From NCBI GenBank assembly GCA_037447455.1, contig JBBIGQ010000005.1, positions 99,906 through 163,905 on the forward strand: a stretch of DNA of 64,000 nt, written 5' to 3'. The notes under the pieces are model-generated. The model ran no database searches, was not told where the DNA came from, and saw nothing but the letters and a program-made list of their open reading frames with translations. Positions 52,309 to 61,333 of the stretch are shown one piece after another. The position numbers were made by a program, and so were the translations under genes. The DNA comes from BPGX01 sp037447455 (lineage in GTDB: Bacteria > Bacteroidota > Bacteroidia > B-17B0 > Aurantibacillaceae). The stretch's first letter is position 1; each line of letters starts with the position of its first letter.

Positions 52309-53341
52309 GCTTAGACGTATTGATAAAATCTTCCCATTTTGCTACCGGCATTATGTCAAGCGAAGCAAATTCTTGTTTTAAATATTTATGATAACCAACT
52401 ATTCCTATCATGGCGGCATTATCTGTACAATATTCCATGGGTAACATAAAAAATTCTACATTGTGTTTTTGGCTGAATAGAACTAATTCCTCTCTCAGTT
52501 TAGAATTAGCGGATACACCGCCTGCGATGGCTACTTTACGAACATTGGTTTGGTCAATAGCTTGCTTTAAACCATTAATCAGCATTTTAACTATGGTGGC
52601 CTGATAGGAAGCGCAAAGATCGGCTAAATTGCTTGTAATGAAATCCGGGTTTGAATTTTGCTCTTTTTGAATTAAATATAAAAGTGCTGTTTTTATTCCA
52701 CTGAAACTAAAATGCGTCGGTTGGACGGTGGCAAGAGGAAATGGAAAGGCATTAGGATTGGCATTTTTTGCTATTTTGTCTATGAGGGGCCCGCCCGGGA
52801 ATCCAAGCCCTAATAGTTTCGCACCTTTATCTAACGCTTCTCCTGCTGCGTCGTCTAATGTTTCACCTAATAACTTATAGTTAAAAAAATCATTTACAAG
52901 TAACAATTGAGTATGCCCGCCACTTACAATAAATCCAATAAAAGGAAAATCAAGTTTTTTATGGGGATGTACATTTTTAATGAAATGAGCTAAAACATGG
53001 GCTTGTAAATGATTCACTTCAATGAGTGGTATATTTAGCGTTAAGGCAAGTGTTTTAGCCGTAGATACACCCACCAGCAAACTGCCTATTAGCCCTGGTC
53101 CTTTTGTAACAGCAATTGCCTTTAATTGATTCAATTGTATATTTGCTTTGGTGAGTGCGCTATCAATGGTAGGTATTATGTTTTTCAGATGATCCCGACT
53201 TGCTAGTTCTGGCACAACACCGCCATATTGTTCGTGTATCAATTGATTACATGTTACATTACTGAGTACCTCGTCATTTTTCAATACAGCCACCGATGTA
53301 TCATCACAACTACTTTCTATGGCGAGAATATATACAGGCAT
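52301..53341 (-). CDS. tsaD: tRNA N6-adenosine threonylcarbamoyltransferase
   Basis: Transfers the threonylcarbamoyl group to A37 of ANN-decoding tRNAs. 346 residues from the ATG; an upstream TTG frame extension is rejected because the promoter box overlaps it. Start PVYILAIESSCDDTSVAVL; metal-binding HLQAHVLAH near 110-118; GFIVSGGHTQLLLV, LGLGFPGGPLIDKIA, AIAGGVSANSKLREEL and YCTDNAAMIG. First gene of the overlapping cluster. Confidence 0.97.
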   Translation of the reverse strand: MPVYILAIESSCDDTSVAVLKNDEVLSNVTCNQLIHEQYGGVVPELASRDHLKNIIPTIDSALTKANIQLNQLKAIAVTKGPGLIGSLLVGVSTAKTLALTLNIPLIEVNHLQAHVLAHFIKNVHPHKKLDFPFIGFIVSGGHTQLLLVNDFFNYKLLGETLDDAAGEALDKGAKLLGLGFPGGPLIDKIAKNANPNAFPFPLATVQPTHFSFSGIKTALLYLIQKEQNSNPDFITSNLADLCASYQATIVKMLINGLKQAIDQTNVRKVAIAGGVSANSKLREELVLFSQKHNVEFFMLPMEYCTDNAAMIGIVGYHKYLKQEFASLDIMPVAKWEDFINTSKHA

Positions 53342-53349
53342 AAGTTTTG

Positions 53350-53380
53350 CAAAATTATTCAAAAATTTCTGTTCATCAAA
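53350..53380 (-). promoter_or_regulatory. promoter of tsaD (TTTG-N19-TAATTTTG)
   Basis: On the minus strand TTTG (about 53380-53377), 19 bases, then TAATTTTG (53357-53350), a perfect TAnnTTTG. The ATG is 9 bases on, so the mRNA is nearly leaderless. Confidence 0.65.
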
Positions 53381-53421
53381 TTACTAATCCTTTGTTTTAC
53401 TTATTTTTAGCACTCAATAAT

Positions 53422-56400
53422 ATGGAAAATAAAAAACACAATAAAATTCCATTCTTTATTCTTGTATTGTATTGGATAAAAAATAAATTGTTTAGCAAAG
53501 TAGTATTAAGGCGAACACTAGTATTGATTTTCAATCTGATTTTATTACTTTTCATTACGATAGTACTTTTAATGTATGCACCGTTTTTTCAAACTTTAAT
53601 AGCCAAATTATTGACCAGATATTTATCAAAAGAAGTAGGATTAGAAATTAAAATTGATAAAGTTTCCATTGATCTTTTTCACAATGTGCACTTAGTGAAT
53701 CTGGCGATTAAGGATAACAAAAAGGATACTATGATTTATTTGAAAGATCTGGATGTGGATATTCAATATAGTTCTATTGTGCATCAAAAACTTATTGTAA
53801 GAAAAATTCTTTTGAATGAACCGGTCATTCATATCGTTCGTTATAAAAATCAAAAAACATTTAATTATGAAAAATTACTTGATTATTTTACTTCTGATGA
53901 TACAATGCCATCCAGGAACACATCAGAGTTTGAGTTTAAATTAAAATCTATTGAATTAAGAAACGCACAATTTTCTTACAAAGATGAAAAATATAATACC
54001 AAAGTTTCATCGCAAATTAACTTTGATCATATTAAGCTAACACAACTTAATTTATTAATAGATCATTTGCAACAAAAGAACGATACACTGTATTTTCAGA
54101 TAAAACATTTATCTGCAACAGAGCAAAGTGGTTTGACTTTAAAGAAATGGCATTCTAATGTGCGGATTACAAAAGAACATATTTTATTGAAAGATCTGGT
54201 TTTAACTACTTCCCGAAGCTCGTATACAGGTCATTTGATGCTGAGTTATCCATCCTTTGATGAGTTTATAGACGCTCCTATCAAAAATTTATACATAGAT
54301 GCTGATATACATTCCCCGACCAAAATACACTTTGCGGATTTGCATCACTTTGCAAAAGAACTGAAGGGCTGGAATAATTTTGTTGAATTAAGTGGGCACG
54401 TAAAAGGCAAAATACCAGATTTAAATATCTCGCAGGCACATTTAAATTATGCAGGAACAATAATAGAAGGCGATATTGTATTAAAAGGATTACCGGATAT
54501 TGACAGCACTTTTTTTGATATTCAAAGCCGTGCAATGATTACCACGGCTTCGTCTATACAACAGATACCATTATATCCTTTTGATAAAAAAGAATTTATT
54601 GAATTACCCAAACAGTTTCATAATACGGGTTTAGTAACCTTTAAGGGGGATATTCGGGGGTATTACTATCAGATGAATATAAAAGGGATATTGGTTACAG
54701 AAATTGGAGATATAGTGCTTAACACGTTCTTATCTATTGATAGTGCTACTAATGATTTAAACTACAACGGTAATTTTAAGTTTAATGAGTTCCACTTCGG
54801 AAAGTTTTTTAAACAAAAAAATGTAGGACGATTTACCGCTGAAGTGATGTTAAATGGAGAGGGTACTATCTTTAAAACAATGAAAACAAATATAAAGGCC
54901 AACATCAAAAAACTTGAGTTTAATAATTATACCTACCAAAACATTATTGCTGATTTAAATTTGGATAAGAAAAAATTTACAGGCGATTTGTTATCATCGG
55001 ATAAAAACGCTCAATTTTCATTTACAGGACAAATCAATTTTGACAACAAAATACCGGATATGAATTTTATTACTTCTATAGAAAAACTTAATCTTAATCA
55101 ATTACATTTGATAAAAGATACTAAAGACGGTGCTTTATCCGGCACAGCCGTCATTAAACTATCCGGTGAAACCATTGACGATGTTTCCGGAGAAATTGAT
55201 TTAAATAATATTCAGTATGATACAAAAGACAAAATATATTATTTCTCAAATCCTAAAATAAAATTAAAACAAGACAACGATCATCACAAAACCTTTTATT
55301 TACACTCTGATTTTATTGATCTGGACATAGAAGGCAGATTTGATTTAACGAAATCTGATTTCTATATAAATCATTTTATGAATACATTTTATCCTTCTTT
55401 TGTGAAGGGAAAGCACAACTATAAAGAAATCAGCAAAGATACTTTTCAGTTAATTTTTAGAATTAAAAACTTTGAACCCATCAGCGATTTGCTCACGAAT
55501 AAAAAATTATTTATTAGTGCCGATTCTTATTTGAAGCTCAATTACCACCCTAAATATCAGGAACTGTTATTAAACTTTAAATCTGATTTAATTGCTTACG
55601 AAAAAATACAATTCATTCATAATGACTTGTTAGTCAATTCCGCTCATCAACAATTAAGTTCTGTATTTAAAATTAGCAAATTACATTTATCAGATAGTTT
55701 ATCGATGCAGGATATTTCAATTTGTTCGCATTCAAGAGACAAAGCGGCACGAACCAATGTTGAATGGAAAACATTCAAAGACACTGTGAAATATACGTAT
55801 AACGGGCAGTTAGGTTTTAGTACTATATTCTATCCACACGCTATCTATATTATTCCGGATGCTTTTGAAATACCGGTTGGTAAAGATGTGTGGTTGGCTA
55901 GTCAATTGAACCCTATTGTCATTGACACGGCGCTCAATGTGGATGTCTTCCCAATAGAACTGACACGGCAAAATCAAAAAATTGTGATAGCCGGTTCATT
56001 GCACAATAATGAACAAGATGTTTTAAAGATAGCGTTTGAAAATTTTGAATTACATCAATTAAATCCTTTATTGGCGGACTATGGCACTCATTTGAAAGGT
56101 ACACTGAATGGTACCGCTGTATGGCATCAAACATTTAAAAAATCTATTGTTTCCTCTAATGTTAAAATAAAGAACTTATATCTAAATAACCATTTTATAG
56201 GAAACATAAAAATCTACACGGCTTACCAACCACTCAACCAATCTCTTTTTTTACAAGGGAATTTATCTTATGATTATTCCAATGTTATACTTGGTGAAGA
56301 AAATGAAACACAACTCAAATATCTTTTATTTGAAGGAGTTTATTTTACAGATAAAAAAGATAGTGCTTTGGATATTGAGATTGAAGCAAAACCATTTAAC

Positions 56401-57954
56401 CTTGCTATGCTCAATCCAATACTTAAAGATATTATGACCATTGATTATGCTTTTGTATATGGTAAAGGACAAATTCAAGGAACACCCTCTCATCCACTCA
56501 TTTCAGGAAAATTTAAATTAACGGGCTCAAAAATTAAAACGGATTACCTGAATACGTATCATAAAATAATCGGTACAATTGACGTTATGCCAGATCAAAT
56601 TCGTTTTGATGAATTAACATTGTATAATTATGGGGATAAAGAAACGGCAGGTTATCTGAATGGGAATATCTTCCACAACAACTTTTCTAATATGCGTCTG
56701 GATTTTGATATTACAGCTAAAAACCTGCTAGTGCTGAACACCAATCCACTTTTAAACAAGGACTATTATGGAAAAATTTATGCTGCCGGAACGATTGGAG
56801 TTTACGGCTTTATTAATAATATGAATATTGAAGCCAACCTTACACCAAAGAAAAATTCTAGATTTACTTTATCGTTTAGCCGCGCAGAAGAAGTAGGAGA
56901 AAATAGCTTTGTACGATTTATCAACCCCAATGATACGATGGTTAAGAAAAAAACGACAACTACAATAACAGGACTCCAAATGAAATTCATTTTAAACACA
57001 ACGCCTGATTTACAGGCAGAAGTGATATTTAATGATAAAACCGGTGATGGAGTAAAGGTGAAAGGAGAAGGCGTCATAGAAATGAATATCAACTCATTTG
57101 GAAAATTTGAAATGAATGGTGAATACACTATTCGTTCCGGTACGTATTTATTTACCTTAGAAAGCATTCTTAATAAGAAATTTGAGATACAAGAAGGAAG
57201 TACCATAAATTTTATTGGCAATCCTTACAATACGGTAATTGATGTCAATGCCAATTATATACAAAAAGCATCTTTGGCACCTTTATTTCCGTATGACTCA
57301 ACAGGTACCTATAAAAGACGGTATCCTGTTATTGCGCAACTTACTCTTCAAGGTAAAATGATTCAACCGGAAATTATTTTTAATATAGACGTGCCACAAG
57401 TAGATGTAGCCACAAAGTCCAAAGTACAATTATTGCTTTCTGATGAAAATGAACTCAATCGTCAGTTTTTTTCACTATTGTTGCTTAAAAGTTTTGTAAC
57501 TCCCTTACAATACGCCAGTGCAGGTGGTGTTTCAGCCGGTTCTGCATTAGCTGCCAATAGTAGTGAAATGTTATCCAATCGTTTAAGCAATGCCTTAAAA
57601 GGTATATCTGATTTTGTGGACATTGGAGTGAACTACAATCCGGGCTCTCAATCCAGTAGCCAGCAAATGGAACTTACCATGTCTAAACAAATGTTTAATA
57701 ACCGATTATCTATTGATGGCAATTTTGGTGTAAATAATAATCAAGCACAAAATGCTTCTCAAATTATCGGAGATATTAATATTGAGTATAAATTAGATGA
57801 GTCGGGGCATTGGGTTATTAAAGGATTTAATCGTACCAATAATAATACACAAATGACTATCAGCGGAGGTCCCTATACTCAGGGGCTTGGAATTGGTTAT
57901 AAATACGAATTTAATAGTTTATTTAACAGAAAAAGTAAAAAGAAGAAAAAATAA
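53422..57954 (+). CDS. TamB/translocation-assembly (DUF490) family protein
   Basis: 1510 residues from the ATG; upstream frame extension is rejected since it would overlap the tsaD control region. One N-terminal membrane helix (about 30-55, LVLIFNLILLLFITIVLLMY), then a very long repetitive beta-rich periplasmic region and a C-terminal DUF490-type domain (from about 1270: MKFILNTTPDLQAEVIFND, GVIEMNINSFGKFEMNGEYTI, INFIGNPYNTVIDVNANY, and GVNYNPGSQSS near the end). TamB-like proteins bridge inner and outer membranes and move lipids or help outer-membrane protein assembly. The tail is Lys-rich (NRKSKKKKK). Divergent from tsaD; no TamA gene adjacent. Confidence 0.92.
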   Translation: MENKKHNKIPFFILVLYWIKNKLFSKVVLRRTLVLIFNLILLLFITIVLLMYAPFFQTLIAKLLTRYLSKEVGLEIKIDKVSIDLFHNVHLVNLAIKDNKKDTMIYLKDLDVDIQYSSIVHQKLIVRKILLNEPVIHIVRYKNQKTFNYEKLLDYFTSDDTMPSRNTSEFEFKLKSIELRNAQFSYKDEKYNTKVSSQINFDHIKLTQLNLLIDHLQQKNDTLYFQIKHLSATEQSGLTLKKWHSNVRITKEHILLKDLVLTTSRSSYTGHLMLSYPSFDEFIDAPIKNLYIDADIHSPTKIHFADLHHFAKELKGWNNFVELSGHVKGKIPDLNISQAHLNYAGTIIEGDIVLKGLPDIDSTFFDIQSRAMITTASSIQQIPLYPFDKKEFIELPKQFHNTGLVTFKGDIRGYYYQMNIKGILVTEIGDIVLNTFLSIDSATNDLNYNGNFKFNEFHFGKFFKQKNVGRFTAEVMLNGEGTIFKTMKTNIKANIKKLEFNNYTYQNIIADLNLDKKKFTGDLLSSDKNAQFSFTGQINFDNKIPDMNFITSIEKLNLNQLHLIKDTKDGALSGTAVIKLSGETIDDVSGEIDLNNIQYDTKDKIYYFSNPKIKLKQDNDHHKTFYLHSDFIDLDIEGRFDLTKSDFYINHFMNTFYPSFVKGKHNYKEISKDTFQLIFRIKNFEPISDLLTNKKLFISADSYLKLNYHPKYQELLLNFKSDLIAYEKIQFIHNDLLVNSAHQQLSSVFKISKLHLSDSLSMQDISICSHSRDKAARTNVEWKTFKDTVKYTYNGQLGFSTIFYPHAIYIIPDAFEIPVGKDVWLASQLNPIVIDTALNVDVFPIELTRQNQKIVIAGSLHNNEQDVLKIAFENFELHQLNPLLADYGTHLKGTLNGTAVWHQTFKKSIVSSNVKIKNLYLNNHFIGNIKIYTAYQPLNQSLFLQGNLSYDYSNVILGEENETQLKYLLFEGVYFTDKKDSALDIEIEAKPFNLAMLNPILKDIMTIDYAFVYGKGQIQGTPSHPLISGKFKLTGSKIKTDYLNTYHKIIGTIDVMPDQIRFDELTLYNYGDKETAGYLNGNIFHNNFSNMRLDFDITAKNLLVLNTNPLLNKDYYGKIYAAGTIGVYGFINNMNIEANLTPKKNSRFTLSFSRAEEVGENSFVRFINPNDTMVKKKTTTTITGLQMKFILNTTPDLQAEVIFNDKTGDGVKVKGEGVIEMNINSFGKFEMNGEYTIRSGTYLFTLESILNKKFEIQEGSTINFIGNPYNTVIDVNANYIQKASLAPLFPYDSTGTYKRRYPVIAQLTLQGKMIQPEIIFNIDVPQVDVATKSKVQLLLSDENELNRQFFSLLLLKSFVTPLQYASAGGVSAGSALAANSSEMLSNRLSNALKGISDFVDIGVNYNPGSQSSSQQMELTMSKQMFNNRLSIDGNFGVNNNQAQNASQIIGDINIEYKLDESGHWVIKGFNRTNNNTQMTISGGPYTQGLGIGYKYEFNSLFNRKSKKKKK

Positions 57955-57967
57955 ATTTTTTGTTGAT

Positions 57968-60202
57968 TTATTTTAATAGTGTAACGTGCCCGACGTGTTC
58001 TTCGTATCGCCTGCTTACCACATTTTTAAAACTAATTTTCCATATGTAAACATCGTCTTTGCATAATGTATTTTTGTAATAACCATCCCAGCCCTGTTTG
58101 GTATTTTGGGTTGAAAAAAGTTTTTCACCCCATCGGTCATATATTTCCAGCAAATAATCTTCAACGCCTATTACAATTGGTAAAAAAATATCATTCAGAT
58201 TATCATTATTGGGGCTAAATGCATTGGGTACCCAAAATCGAAATTCCGGAAGAATACGGATGGTTTTAGAAATAGAATTTTTACACCCGTAATTATTGGT
58301 TACAATTAACTGTGCTGTATATTCTCCGTATTCTGCATAGCTATGAATGAACTGCAGAACATTATCTAAAGTATGTCCGTCGCCTAAATTCCAATGCCAT
58401 TGAGTATTGTAAGCCGCTATATTTTCATAATTGCCCCCCCAGCTCATATCCATAAAGCTAATGTCTGGATCAAAAATAGTAGTGAGTGTGGGTGAAAAAA
58501 CAAAGTCAGCAAAAGGTGTCGGGTAAACTGTTATACTATTGACGGCTGTTACATTGAGCGATGTGTTACATACGGCATTGTTCTGAATATGTACAGAATA
58601 ACTATATACGCCCGCATTTGAAAAAGAAACCACCGGTGTGCTATCGGTGCTTAGTAGGCCATTGTTGAAATACCATTGATAAGTGGGGTTTTCCAGATTT
58701 TCTCCGTTCACAAACAGAGTAATGTTTTGATGGACGCATGTGGTCATTGAAATAGGGGTGGCATTTATTTGTGGCGGAGCAATGACGCTCACATTTCCAT
58801 ACAAAATGGTATCGCAGGGTTGTTGTGTAATGGTTACAGTAATGGGAAATACTCCGGAAGTTGTAAATTGTACATTATTTACGGTAGAAGTGGTGGCAGT
58901 AGTTGGAATGGCGTTGTTTCCAAAATTCCATTGAAATTGTGTGTAATTGGCGTAGTTTCCTGTTACTTCAAATGTAAATGAATTATTGGTCAGGCATTGT
59001 TCAGATGGTGGTATAAATTGTGGGTTAAATTTTGGATAAACATAAAATGTTTTTACGCTTGTATCGGCACAGGGTTTGTTGGGATTGGCTATCAGCATTA
59101 CCTGATACGTTCCGGTGTCTGGATAAGCGTATGAAGGATTGGGCAAATGGGAAGTGTCTGATAAGGTCGTGGGATCTCCAAAGTTCCAGAAATAAGAAGT
59201 GGCTCCAATACTTTGATTGCTGAAGTTCACCGTAAGTCCATTGCATTTTTGTGTTTGATCCTGAATGGCACTGATTACTGCTACCGAACATGTTACTACG
59301 TTAAACTGAAATTCTCTTTGATGAATACCGATGAGTTGGCCGTTTCTGTATTCACTGACACACACGCTCACTACCCATTGACCATTCAGATTGGGCTTGC
59401 CGGTTAAAATGCCTGTATTAGGATGAATGGCTAAAGCCGGATTAGCAGACATTGGGTACGTGCCATTGTATGGGGATAAGTATGGCACACTGACATAGGG
59501 CGGGGGAGCATAATTATTCGGACACGTGGGTGGTGGAGTATTACAGTAGTTGCCTTGCGATGGGCTAAACGGCGTAACAGTAACAACCGGACAGCAACCA
59601 TCTAATCCGTTATAGGCATTACATAAAGAATAAACCAATACATCACCGTCCGGGTCAATGGCGGAGTGGTCAAAGTTCAGATTTAAGCTGTTGCAAATAA
59701 ATATGGGCGGAAAGTTTTTAAAGCGGGGTGAACTATTGGGAAATGCTTCTGGTCCAGGAATGTGTTCCCAATAGGTGGCGCCTATTCCACCAGGTGATAT
59801 TAAATTGAGAATGGTTTGATTGCGGCAACACCTTTGATAAACAATATAGTATCCACCTGTGAGTGGTGGAAGCGTTTCGTAAAATTCATAAATACCTTCT
59901 TCTACACACACATTGTTGGGTGGAAGTATGCACGAATTATTGATACTCGGTGGAATTTGATTCACACTGAGAAGATTTACATTTCTGGATATTACGATAT
60001 TTCCGGAGGCATCAAAAATATCTATATGAGCGGGATTATCTAATGGTGGAATACCATTGTAACAATCTCTATATACTTTTAATGTAATTTTATATTGGCC
60101 TCCACCCAAATGATCATAAAAAATTTCTCCACCCACAATATGGGTCGAAAATAGATTTTCAAACAGTAAAAAAAATAATATTAAAAAAAAGAGTATTCTC
60201 AT
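57968..60202 (-). CDS. secreted PKD-domain protein with gliding-motility-associated C-terminal domain
   Basis: 744 residues from ATG (an upstream TTG is rejected) with signal peptide MRILFFLILFFLLFENLFS. The first 300 residues are a Cys-bearing domain (THIVGGEIFYDHLGGGQYK, QRCCRNQTI, NGLDGCCPVV) common in Bacteroidota surface proteins. Then about four PKD-like repeats (SYFWNFGDPTTLSD, FQWNFGNNAIPT, YQWYFNNGLLST, WHWNLGDGHTLD). The last 95 residues (FWVPNAFSPNNDNLNDIF to GWDGYYKN) match the gliding-motility-associated C-terminal domain used for type IX secretion. Ligand unknown. Confidence 0.92.
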   Translation of the reverse strand: MRILFFLILFFLLFENLFSTHIVGGEIFYDHLGGGQYKITLKVYRDCYNGIPPLDNPAHIDIFDASGNIVISRNVNLLSVNQIPPSINNSCILPPNNVCVEEGIYEFYETLPPLTGGYYIVYQRCCRNQTILNLISPGGIGATYWEHIPGPEAFPNSSPRFKNFPPIFICNSLNLNFDHSAIDPDGDVLVYSLCNAYNGLDGCCPVVTVTPFSPSQGNYCNTPPPTCPNNYAPPPYVSVPYLSPYNGTYPMSANPALAIHPNTGILTGKPNLNGQWVVSVCVSEYRNGQLIGIHQREFQFNVVTCSVAVISAIQDQTQKCNGLTVNFSNQSIGATSYFWNFGDPTTLSDTSHLPNPSYAYPDTGTYQVMLIANPNKPCADTSVKTFYVYPKFNPQFIPPSEQCLTNNSFTFEVTGNYANYTQFQWNFGNNAIPTTATTSTVNNVQFTTSGVFPITVTITQQPCDTILYGNVSVIAPPQINATPISMTTCVHQNITLFVNGENLENPTYQWYFNNGLLSTDSTPVVSFSNAGVYSYSVHIQNNAVCNTSLNVTAVNSITVYPTPFADFVFSPTLTTIFDPDISFMDMSWGGNYENIAAYNTQWHWNLGDGHTLDNVLQFIHSYAEYGEYTAQLIVTNNYGCKNSISKTIRILPEFRFWVPNAFSPNNDNLNDIFLPIVIGVEDYLLEIYDRWGEKLFSTQNTKQGWDGYYKNTLCKDDVYIWKISFKNVVSRRYEEHVGHVTLLK

Positions 60203-60298
60203 TTTCTGCAAAAATAAACCAAAATTTTTAATTATAAAAAGTATATTTCAGAAAGTTTATTTGTTGATGAATACTAAAACTTTAATACTAAATTTAGG

Positions 60299-61315
60299 TC
60301 AAAAAACATTTCGGAGTGTTTGAATAAGATTTTCTATCATTTCCTCTGTTATATCTCTGTGTGTAACCATGCGAATGGTATGTTTTCCGAAGGTTGAGAT
60401 GCGAATGTTATTTTCTGATAATTTTTGTTCAAAATGCAAAGGTTCAATGTTTTTCTTTAATTCAAAGATGATAATATTTGTATAGACGGGTTTTACAAAT
60501 TCCACAAAGTTTGTTTGTTGCAGAATAGCTTCAATGAGTTTGGCTTTTTGATGATCTTTTTTCAAATCGTTGATATGGTGTTTTAAAGCGTAGAGACCAG
60601 CGGCTGCGAGTATTCCCACTTGTCGCATTCCGCCGCCCATTTGCTTACGAATTCTTCTAGCCTTTTTAATATCCTCTTTGTTTCCGATGAGCAGTGTACC
60701 TGCCGGAGCACCTAATCCTTTGGATAAACAAACTGAAATTGTATCACAATACTGTCCAATTTCTTTTGGGGTGTAGTTGTTTTCTACAATGGCATTAAAA
60801 ATTCGTGCTCCATCAATGTGTAGTTTTAGATGATGTTTTCTTGATAGTTTGTAAATAGTTCTAATGTTGTCAAGAGAATAATAAGTTCCACCGGCTCTAT
60901 TGCAGGTATTTTCAAGCACTATAAGAGATGTTCTTGTCAGCCAATCGGCATAAGGATTGATGTTGGGTTCAATCATTTCAGGAGAGAGAATACCATCTGT
61001 AGTGTGTATTAGTTTGGGCTGTAAGCCGGAGTGAACGGCCATTCCGCCAGTTTCATAATGATAGATATGCGAGTGAATATCGCATATGACTTCATCTCCG
61101 GGCTGAGTGTGTAGACGCAAAGCGATTTGATTGCTCATAGTTCCACTTGGACAAAAGAGTGCGGCTTCTTTTCCGAATAGTTGAGCAGCATACGATTCTA
61201 ACTCATTCACTGTGGGATCTTCACCAAATACATCATCGCCTACATTAGCTTGCATCATGTATTCCAGCATTTCTCTGGAAGGTTTAGTAACAGTATCGCT
61301 TCGAAGGTCTATCAT
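60299..61315 (-). CDS. ltaE: low-specificity L-threonine aldolase
   Basis: PLP enzyme splitting L-threonine or allo-threonine into glycine and acetaldehyde. 338 residues. Start IDLRSDTVTKPSREMLEYM; QANVGDDVFGEDPTVNELE; LHIDGARIFNA; PLP Lys in SVCLSKGLGAPAGTLL near 199; KQMGGGMRQVGILAAAGLYAL. Standard family length and motifs. It lies 18 bp past the M1 peptidase stop, probably the same transcript. Confidence 0.95.
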   Translation of the reverse strand: MIDLRSDTVTKPSREMLEYMMQANVGDDVFGEDPTVNELESYAAQLFGKEAALFCPSGTMSNQIALRLHTQPGDEVICDIHSHIYHYETGGMAVHSGLQPKLIHTTDGILSPEMIEPNINPYADWLTRTSLIVLENTCNRAGGTYYSLDNIRTIYKLSRKHHLKLHIDGARIFNAIVENNYTPKEIGQYCDTISVCLSKGLGAPAGTLLIGNKEDIKKARRIRKQMGGGMRQVGILAAAGLYALKHHINDLKKDHQKAKLIEAILQQTNFVEFVKPVYTNIIIFELKKNIEPLHFEQKLSENNIRISTFGKHTIRMVTHRDITEEMIENLIQTLRNVF

Positions 61316-61333
61316 AATTTGATAGTTTGGTGT

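Noticed and set aside
52301..53362. TTG start for TsaD seven codons upstream
   Set aside because: It lies inside the -7 promoter box, and the ATG gives the standard N-terminus.
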